DNA of 12,887 nt from Acanthaster planci. Lineage: Eukaryota; Echinodermata; Asteroidea; Valvatida; Acanthasteridae. A program made the position numbers and the translations under genes. Shown here in pieces: positions 7,557 to 12,887 of this stretch. Each line of letters opens with the position of its first letter. The first letter of the stretch is position 1. The DNA lies in assembly GCF_001949145.1 (NCBI RefSeq), contig NW_019091603.1, positions 356,804 to 369,690 on the forward strand, given 5' to 3'. The notes under the pieces were generated by a model that had not been told where the DNA came from, searched no databases, and saw only the letters and a list, made by a program, of their open reading frames with translations.

Positions 7557-7895
7557 GTGAGTAACGTATTCCTTGTAAGTTTACTTCCATGCGGTGACGG
7601 GCAGCATCCTTAATTGCAACAACTATCCAGACCACAAGCTCAGGCTTGGCCTGAACTTAAGTTACAATAGGCCTACTCATGCATTGGCAATTATAAAGCT
7701 TGAACATTTTAGGTATGGAATTCAGTGAACGCACCTGGTTACCAGTTTGATGGCAATTCTGTCCCCTATAGAGGCTATTAATTCATTTCACAGAATTCAG
7801 CATGAAAATGGAATAAAATGAACAGTACAGGTAGCCTTTGTCAGCTTACTGGAAGTTGCATTCTTGACATCTTTTTTACATGCTGTGCTATGCAG

Positions 7896-7963
7896 GCTTT
7901 AATGGACAGTCTCTGAAGGCCTACAAGAATCTTGATGCATACAAATTTTTCAAGGCAGGATGG
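7896..7963 (+). CDS. YqaJ gene exon 2
   Basis: Follows acceptor TATGCAG. Reads FNGQSLKAYKNLDAYKFF then KAGW, a segment (SLKAYK-LDAY-F--GW) typical of the region just before the SWIM finger in animal YqaJ proteins. It ends at GTGAGG, phase 0, which joins in frame to 8303. The same frame could instead run on through VRSLMVC, a TAA at 7979-7981 region, and RKDKFILLS to about 8025, which also looks protein-like. In that case the exon is longer and carries a nonsense codon. Confidence 0.75.
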
Positions 7964-8171
7964 GTGAGGAGCTTAATGGTTTGTTAAAGGAAGGACAAAT
8001 TCATCCTTTTGTCCTAGGTACTGTATAAGTTTTATTTAGTAATTTAAAGAAAGATTGAGTTTTGTGTTGCATGATTTTGTTCAGTTTACATCCTAACTGC
8101 CAACACTGCCGCATGCAGTCAAGAGACAAATATAAACTGAGATTGTGCTTGGAGCCTGGAAGTATGACTTT

Positions 8172-8219
8172 AATATTGAATTGAATTCAATTCGATTCGA
8201 TTTGATTCGATTCAATATT
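8172..8219. repeat. Imperfect palindrome made of GAATT/GATTC pentamers
   Basis: AATATTGAATTGAAT at the left and the reverse complement of AATATTGAATCGAAT at the right match at 14 of 15 positions. The centre is a run of ATTCG/ATTTG pentamers. It sits about 80 bp upstream of exon 3, where a SWIM-encoding exon would be expected. Confidence 0.7.
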
Positions 8220-8302
8220 TAATCCATGCATTTTTCATCATGTATTTTCCAATGACTTTTTAGAATTTAACTGTTGACAAAAATGAACAAATTTATTTAT
8301 AG

Positions 8303-8402
8303 ATAGTTGAGAAAAAGAAACAAGGTGACAAGAGACGTGCTTCCACTCCCAGGGCAACAGAAGAAGAGAAGAAAACATTCTATGATGAATTGAGTGCTTC
8401 AG
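8303..8402 (+). CDS. YqaJ gene exon 3 (charged linker)
   Basis: Acceptor TTATTTATAG before 8303, donor GTTGGT after 8402, phase 0 in and phase 1 out. Encodes a lysine- and glutamate-rich linker including ATEEEKKTFYDELSASG. In relatives such a linker precedes the segment ending in AILS-(I/M)-P-Y. No lesion is visible here. Confidence 0.7.
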
Positions 8403-8527
8403 GTTGGTTTTGTAAAATAAACGCAGTTGTGTCTCTATTTTAGTAAAGTATTGGGATTGGTTGGTATTTGACCTTTATAATGTAAAGGGTTTTTAGGACT
8501 CATTGAAATTTTCTTGTCTCATGGCAG

Positions 8528-8712
8528 GGGTCAAAAGTGCTATACTCTCTGTTATGCCAGAGTACAACCAGAGTTTCATACCGTGTACATCACATTGACT
8601 CCCAGCTCCTCTGACTGGATTGTATGATGCTGCTACCTTGGAGATGACCTTTCCAGAGCTATTAGACAAACGTTCTGAAATTCTGACAACCATGACTGTC
8701 TCTCCAGAGGAG
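8528..8712 (+). CDS. YqaJ gene exon 4, with in-frame TGA
   Basis: Reads VKSAILSVMPEYNQSFIP, then CTSH, TGA at 8596-8598, then LPAPLTGLYDAATLEMTF and PELLDKRSEI in the same frame. The pattern AILS-MP-Y---FIP ... LP-PLT-LYD is characteristic of the family just upstream of the nuclease core. The frame is continuous on both sides of the TGA, so this is a point nonsense change and not an indel. It ends at GTAATT, phase 0. Confidence 0.75.
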
Positions 8713-8767
8713 GTAATTTATTCAGTCCATTTATTCCAATACATAATCCTTGATGTAATCTAATAAT

Positions 8768-9084
8768 GGGTGCGTTCGATTAGCTTACACGTGTAAGTCA
8801 AACTTACACGAGAGCGTTCGTTTAGCCATCATGTGATGTTCGTGCCTGCCCTGGTGTCAGCCACCACTACCCCAGCTGGTGAGCAGGTCTCTGGAGGCTG
8901 CCCTATTGTAATGACGTCACGGATGGACTGTCCGAGCATAGATGTACGTGATGGAACGAGGCGGGGACTTGATCTTTTTCCCAGAATGCCTTGGAAAACA
9001 CACTGCAGCGTTCGATAAGCCTCATTTTGAGGCTTCCCTTGAGTGTAACACTGGTGTGTTCAGGGAAGCTAATCGAACGCACCC
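8768..9084. mobile_element. MITE with perfect 19-bp terminal inverted repeats, in YqaJ intron 4
   Basis: GGGTGCGTTCGATTAGCTT at 8768-8786 is repeated exactly in reverse complement at 9066-9084. Subterminal second copies lie inside both ends (AGCGTTCGTTTAGCC near 8812 and the complement of AGCGTTCGATAAGCCT near 9007-9022). The element is 317 bp with no transposase ORF. It lies wholly within the 624-bp intron 8713-9336 and accounts for half of it. Flanks TAATAAT and TATGATG give no clean target duplication, so the superfamily is not assigned. Confidence 0.85.
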
Positions 9085-9336
9085 TATGATGATCATGATA
9101 ATCTTGATGAGTATAACTTTAGAAATTAAGACCAATCATGACTAAAGTGCATATAGCAAGCCCCTTATCAGTTGATTTTGAGTGGTTGCATGTGAGCAAA
9201 ATCATCCAATAAGCCTATATTAAATTCACACAATAAGCTTAATAAATGAAACAAGGGAGGAAATTACATATTTCCATTGTTCTGCCAGCAAGACAGTCCT
9301 ATTAATTGGAATGTGTTGTAAACTTTGCTTTCATAG

Positions 9337-9525
9337 GTTGAGGCTATTGACTCACTAACAAGGTCACAGGCAGCTAGTAAACTTTGGTTTCAGCAAAGAC
9401 GAGGAAGGATAACAGCATCTAAAATGAAGGCTACAGTAAGAACTGATCCAGCTATTGCCATCACTGTCGTTGATCAAGTCCATCTGCTACCCTGAGAACT
9501 ACAAGTTTACAATAAAGGTTACAAG
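9337..9525 (+). CDS. YqaJ gene exon 5 (start of nuclease domain, +1 shift)
   Basis: Reads SKLWFQQRRGRITASKM, the conserved RITAS-arginine segment at the start of YqaJ nuclease domains, then KATVRTDPAI. After about 9457 the conserved IKSICYPENYKFTIKVT is one base out of frame. Removing one base near 9457 gives AI-PSLSLIKSICYPENY. The exon ends at 9525 (GTGAGA donor), phase 2, and joins 9758 to make T-R-W-G-C-E. Uncorrected, the frame stops at TGA 9492-9494. Confidence 0.8.
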
Positions 9526-9757
9526 GTGAGATTGACTTCTGCCATATCAGCAACATGCATACATTAAGTTCAGATTATTTTTTATGGAGGTTGGATTTTT
9601 ATCTGAAAAGTACATAAACATCTCTTGACCAATTTTAAAACGCATGTGCAAGTTTGGTCATCTCGTTTCTCACAAGCACTGAAATAGTGTCCATTTGATA
9701 GTATTTAATTATTCCATTATTTTGAAGTAGAAATATTCTGTTCTTATGTTTGTGTAG

Positions 9758-10289
9758 GTGGGGATGTGAGCATGAGGAAGAAGCATGTAACAAATACCGG
9801 AATCACATGAAAAACTGTCATTCAGGATTCACTGTTTCAAGAGCAGGGTTATTTGTTAGTCCAGAGTATCCTTATTTAGGTGCCTCACCAGATGGGCTTG
9901 TATCTTGTAAATGCTGTGGAGAAGGAGTACTAGAAATCAAGTGTCCACTATGCCTAGAAAGGAAGTGTATCCAAGAACAGGTTGTTAATAAGGGAGAACA
10001 GTTTTGTCTAACAAGCAATGAGGCTGGAGATCAGTACCTTAATCACGATCATGCATATTTTTTTCAAGTCCAGTCCCAAATTCACATTTCAAGAAGGTCA
10101 CATTGTGACTTTGTTGTTTGGGGCCCCAAGTCATTACACATAGAAAGAATCTACCTAGACGGCGATTTGTGGAATGAATGTGTAAGACGGCCAATGGAGA
10201 TGTACTTGCATGGAGTTCCAGCAGTGTTGCCAAATTTTTTACAAAATTCCCAGGACACAGCAAAGAAGTTCTTGTTGAAAAGGGCATAA
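9758..10289 (+). CDS. YqaJ nuclease core exon, zero frame to TAA
   Basis: Frame 3 from acceptor TGTGTAG. Carries the PD-(D/E)XK nuclease signature of the YqaJ/lambda-exonuclease family: WGCEHEEEA (acidic residue after WG), YPYLGASPDGLV with the catalytic Asp at 9891-9893, GVLEIKCP with Glu 9933-9935 and Lys 9939-9941, and the Y-FQVQSQ helix. All expected catalytic residues are intact in this exon. It continues through IERIYLDGDLWNECV and AVLPNFLQNSQ and ends at TAA 10287-10289. A cysteine pair (CKCCGEG) sits between the Asp and Glu motifs, as in relatives. The family acts as a 5'-3' exonuclease or recombination nuclease in phages. Its job in animal transposons is not established to my knowledge. 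Confidence 0.9.
10235..10241 (+). promoter_or_regulatory. T TTT TTA heptamer at the nuclease-PHD frame change
   Basis: Zero-frame codons AAT TTT TTA (10233-10241) place a U UUU UUA heptamer in the exact phase required for -1 ribosomal frameshifting. The -1 frame entered at 10241 is the PHD frame and is open to 10471. The zero frame stops 45 nt later. The downstream structure is weak: GAAGTT at 10266-10271 can pair with AACTTC near 10288-10293. A single T lost from a T7 run gives the same picture. Confidence 0.35.
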
Positions 10290-10471
10290 ACTTCACCAAT
10301 GTATTTTGCTACTGCAGGAGAAAGACAGACGGTACAATGCTCAGGTGTGACTCCACATCATGTAAATTTGAGAAGTTTCACCTAGCATGCTTAGGATTGA
10401 AAACGCAACCCAAGAAGAAAAAGTGGTTCTGCCCAGATTGTAGAACTTCTGCAAAGTTATCAGAGGCATAA
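10241..10471 (+). CDS. PHD finger in the -1 frame, C terminus of the YqaJ protein
   Basis: Frame 2, overlapping the end of the nuclease frame. Cys4-His-Cys3 pattern from 10307 to 10441: C-Y-C, C-DSTS-C, H-LA-C and C-PD-C, preceded by VEKGINFTNVF and followed by RTSAKLSEA and TAA 10469-10471. The tryptophan before the last pair (KKKWFCPDC) is typical of PHD fingers that bind histone H3 tails. In relatives a PHD finger follows the nuclease in one frame, so here it must be reached by a -1 change. AATAAA at 10601-10606 is a suitable poly(A) signal. Confidence 0.85.
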   Translation, partial: TKFPGHSKEVLVEKGINFTNVFCYCRRKTDGTMLRCDSTSCKFEKFHLACLGLKTQPKKKKWFCPDCRTSAKLSEA

Positions 10472-10922
10472 CAGCTAGGTTCACAATTCATTGATGTGAA
10501 AAGGATCCAGCATACGTGTACAGTGAACATGAATTATTTTACATAGGCCTTAATAATCCGATTTACTGTCTACAGATTCCGACTTGAAAATGACACAGGA
10601 AATAAACCAAATGATTACAGGCTATGCATCTTAGGTATAATTCGGTTTATTTTAACTTACTGCCTCCAAAAAAATAATTCACAGAAATATACTTTTAAGC
10701 TATAATTTAATAGCTCCAATGCAGCTTTATTTCTTACTATTCTTAAATCTATTTTCTTGATACATTAGTCAACTTGAATCTTTGAAATGAAGCAATTCAG
10801 CTTGGTCTCGAACTGCAAATAATTTTCATGTTCGTACTCTATACCATGACTCCTTGAGTTGTTCCAAATTTCATGAAGTGAGAGGCCAGATTTCTACAAA
10901 AAAAAATTATACACTTTTGCCT
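10472..10922. other. Convergent intergenic region between the two transposon genes
   Basis: AT-rich, no supported ORF. It holds AATAAA on plus (10601-10606) and, on minus, AATAAA complements at 10646-10651 and 10726-10731 that suit the transposase gene. Nothing else is recognised. Confidence 0.5.
10601..10606 (+). terminator. AATAAA poly(A) signal for the YqaJ gene
   Basis: Canonical hexamer about 130 nt after the TAA at 10469-10471, in the convergent intergenic region. Confidence 0.5.
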
Positions 10923-12119
10923 TTATGCTACAGTGGTCTCCTGTACACTTGGGTTATGTTGGATTGTAATTATTGAATTGGAAGTCTGAAATATTCTATA
11001 AAAAGGAACAACCGATTTCGCATATATTGACTAAGCCACATGCTACTCTATTTTGTCCAGTGTTGTTACCTTACTATCTTGATCAGATTGCTACAGTGTG
11101 ATTGGAATTATGCTTTCAAGAATGGGATATTTTGTTCTCAAGTTACCAATAACTCGTTCAATATAGATTCTTACAGAGGCTAAATTCCTGGTTTTGCTGA
11201 CTTCTTCCTAAGTCGAGTTTTACCCTTGGTGAAAGATGGAATTTCCAACTTTGCCCCATAGCTAGCAATGACATCTTCAATGTTAAAACCTCTGTCGGCC
11301 AACACTGTGTCACCTGGCCATAATAAGTTTGAATAACCACAATGTTCCGTTAAAAACTTATCACTTGTGCGACCACCCCAACCTTTAGAAACAAAATTGA
11401 TGAAACCTTGCGGAGACATTGAAATTAAAAACTTAACAGTATTATGAGATTTATAATTGGAATAAGTTTTGGCTTTTGCGTCCAAGTTTGAGGGTCTGTC
11501 TATGAAAATTTCAAAACAATCAATAATAGACACACATTTTGAAGATGTTTCTTTAAAAATTAGAGGCAGAGTTTTTTGGAGTAGAGGTCTCTCAGCCCAG
11601 AATACTGTCAAAGGAACAAATTTTTCATTTAAAACATTTATAACGTCTGAAAATACTCTTACAACAGTGCTGTGGTGAACTCTAAAAACAAAAGACAAAT
11701 ACTGGACTGTGGCATTTAAACGCAATCGCATGAGAGTCAACAAAAGCTGCTGAAATGGAGACAATAAACAGTTGGTATGTCTGTTAAGATTCGGGAGAAT
11801 AAGATTTAAGATGGCGATAAACAAACTGAAGTGAGGAAGGCCAGTATATACTCGAAGTTTCTCTTGGTTAGTTTGAAATAATTCTGGTCCCAATTCGAAG
11901 TCGGCTGGGTTTTTTTTGAAGATTGTGTTTTTGTGTCGGCAACTGCCTGTTGGTACTCTCTAGACCTTCAATGTCACTTGCTGTGAGATGAGTCTGTGTT
12001 TGTGTTGCTTTCACACAATCATCTGCAGTGTGAATGGTAGAATTAGGCTCTACATTGGCCTCACCAGTGTTTGAAGCTCCAAGTTTTATCAGACCCTCTG
12101 CTGAAATTGATCTCCTCAC
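10923..12119 (-). pseudogene. DDE_Tnp_4 transposase (ISL2EU/IS4EU-like), main exon, degraded
   Basis: Read from acceptor TATGCTTCAG at 12120. It starts with a low-complexity linker and short coiled coil (SDIEGLESTNRQLPTQKHNL), then ADFELGPELFQTNQ, RVYTGLPHFSLF, a helix-turn-helix (FQQLLLTLMRLRLN, FRVHHSTVVRVFSDVI) and the DDE core. Catalytic Asp 1 is in VSIIDCFEIFIDRPSN (11519-11521), Asp 2 in GDTVLADRGFNIED (11294-11296), and Glu in [15 protein letters not shown] (11157-11159). Also diagnostic are YSNYKSHNTVKFLI and SKGWGGRTSD. Lesions: one extra base in the T8 run 11910-11917 separates the coiled coil from the core. One base is missing near 11205, which puts the Glu out of frame. TAG codons follow ITL, KIE and HVA before the conserved KSVVPF near 11000-11015. 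This is the zebrafish/sea-urchin type that usually has an N-terminal THAP domain, which is not in this window. Confidence 0.88.
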
Positions 12120-12714
12120 CTGAAGCATAAATCATGAAGAGATGCACTCACAAGTCTTTATTCTGTGTATTATAGCCAATGCAAGTTACAGATACATATT
12201 TGGTTGGGTAGGTTTTGTGGCACATTCAGCAGTATCTGTGCCATTAACATCAAGGCTGCTTCTCAGTGTGAGGTAACATCAGAGCTCAGTAATGTAAGGT
12301 CTGGCCAGGTTGAAAGCTGCATGATACGTACTTACACAGACATATGTGAGAACCTCTAAAGAAGTTAAGCTACATGTAGGGGTGTACATGTCAAGCAGGC
12401 ACATGCAATAAGGATTCATTTCAAAGTGAAAGCCTCTTTCCAAATCAGGAGACATTGACAGTATGCATGGTTCTTTTGCATCCATAAGTAGAGACAGTTT
12501 GTTAACTAGACCTTGTCTCGGCAATATTTGACATACGTGTAATAATCAACAAAAAACCAGATTAAACTTGCACCTCAAATATACAGTCATTGAAAAAAAC
12601 CACATTAAAAAACAAGTGGAATTTTTATGATAAGATCTCATGATCCTCTGGTGAAACACACATTTATAAACTATGTTCTCTCACAGCTTGTATCAATTGA
12701 TATTATTCAAGTAC
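12120..12714 (-). other. Putative transposase intron, with an unexplained open segment
   Basis: Lies between the probable linker exon and the main transposase exon. On minus, 12524-12279 is open for 81 codons and includes MDAKEPCILSMSPDLERG and HFEMNPYCMCLLDMY, whose composition is protein-like, but I do not recognise it and it has no clear splice borders. It may be a cassette exon, a relic of another element, or chance. Confidence 0.35.
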
Positions 12715-12864
12715 CTGTTCTGGTTTTCTATTTTTCATTTTCATCCTGCGTTGACATCTTTCCAAGGCTGCTCTTCTTTCTTCTCGTGAGGGTAATTTCC
12801 CTATCGTTAGATTGACCCTGTTTTGCATGACACTCTGTGTTATTTGTGTGAGGGCTATCACTAT
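12715..12864 (-). CDS. Probable upstream exon of the transposase gene (charged linker)
   Basis: A 50-codon open stretch on minus runs from just after TAA (12865-12867) to a donor GTACTTG at 12714, phase 0. It encodes VNLTIGKLPSREERRAALER then CQRRMKMKNRKPEQ, a basic helical segment. The next recognisable exon begins at 12119 with GTG AGG, also compatible with phase 0. No THAP Cys2-Cys-His pattern is visible, so this would be the linker after THAP. The true 5' boundary is not determined; possible acceptors are CACAG and AATAG just upstream. Assignment to the transposase rests on strand, position and phase. Confidence 0.45.
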
Positions 12865-12887
12865 TTAGTGAGGTAACCCTTGGGTTG

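Larger units (their letters stand above)
7359..10471 (+). pseudogene. YqaJ-type nuclease with C-terminal PHD finger, six exons, transposon-derived and degraded
   Basis: Exons by splice site and reading-frame continuity: 7359-7556, 7896-7963, 8303-8402, 8528-8712, 9337-9525 and 9758-10471. All introns are GT-AG and the phases agree. The ATG at 7359 has A at -3 and G at +4. Segments read MAGYLLCDYVKSLSSVAKAR, LPDVAYPDIYHYLINTP, FNGQSLKAYKNLDAYKFF, IKSICYPENYKFTIKVT, then the nuclease core and a PHD finger. This order matches the large invertebrate YqaJ-domain proteins. The SWIM zinc finger that many relatives carry between the GW of exon 2 and exon 3 was not found. Lesions: frame 3 to frame 2 at about 7503; in-frame TGA at 8596-8598; one extra base near 9457; a -1 change between 10235 and 10287. 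Alternatively some lesions are assembly errors, but four of different kinds favour a decayed copy. A DDE transposase gene lies convergent downstream. Confidence 0.85.

Noticed and set aside
8597-8598. TGA in exon 4 as a selenocysteine codon
   Set aside because: Position is not a cysteine in the family as I know it and no SECIS-like element is evident; other lesions in the same gene make nonsense mutation simpler.
10039-10299. 86-codon minus frame opposite the nuclease exon
   Set aside because: Shadow of the strongly conserved YqaJ coding strand.
11469-11678. 69-codon plus frame opposite the transposase
   Set aside because: Shadow of the DDE core, which carries the conserved motifs on minus.

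Overview
The window looks like genomic DNA from a marine invertebrate animal, most likely a deuterostome such as an echinoderm, hemichordate or amphioxus. The reasons are AT-rich non-coding DNA, short exons with GT-AG introns, frequent TAGGCCTA and TACATGTA words, many short inverted-repeat elements, and an animal-type transposon gene pair. The species assignment is an inference from style. I see no bacterial gene organisation, rRNA, tRNA or CRISPR array.

Positions 1-2050 hold degenerate G/T-rich DNA, a scattered GGTACGAGTTGTC repeat present in both orientations, a diverged inverted repeat (about 1261-1347 against 1505-1610), and one good-looking minus-strand exon (1614-1879). Positions 2059-3091 look like a non-autonomous DNA element whose ends carry inverted TCACTTCGCCCC motifs. 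Positions 3092-4370 hold little that can be recognised. Positions 4380-6084 form a composite repeat island: CGACG-rich blocks flank a 23-bp satellite (about 18 units) and a 31-bp satellite (about 5 units), both built on CCCATGGTG. Positions 6085-7030 hold a 16-17 bp minisatellite and a 246-bp foldback element.

The main content is 7146-12887, a convergent pair of transposon genes. On the plus strand (7359-10471) is a six-exon gene for a YqaJ/lambda-exonuclease-type PD-(D/E)XK nuclease followed by a C-terminal PHD finger. On the minus strand (12864 down to about 10923) is a DDE_Tnp_4 transposase. This combination matches what I recall of the ISL2EU (IS4EU) superfamily, whose members carry a transposase gene plus a YqaJ nuclease gene. 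The transposase's 5' end, where a THAP domain would be expected, and the right terminus of the element lie outside the window.

Both genes are damaged. The nuclease gene has a frame break at about 7503, a TGA at 8596-8598, a +1 shift at about 9457 and a -1 change between nuclease and PHD. The transposase has a frame break in an 8-T run, another at about 11205, and three TAG codons near its C terminus. The last change in the nuclease gene falls exactly at an in-phase T TTT TTA heptamer, so programmed frameshifting is possible, although decay is the simpler explanation. An independent MITE sits in intron 4 of the nuclease gene.
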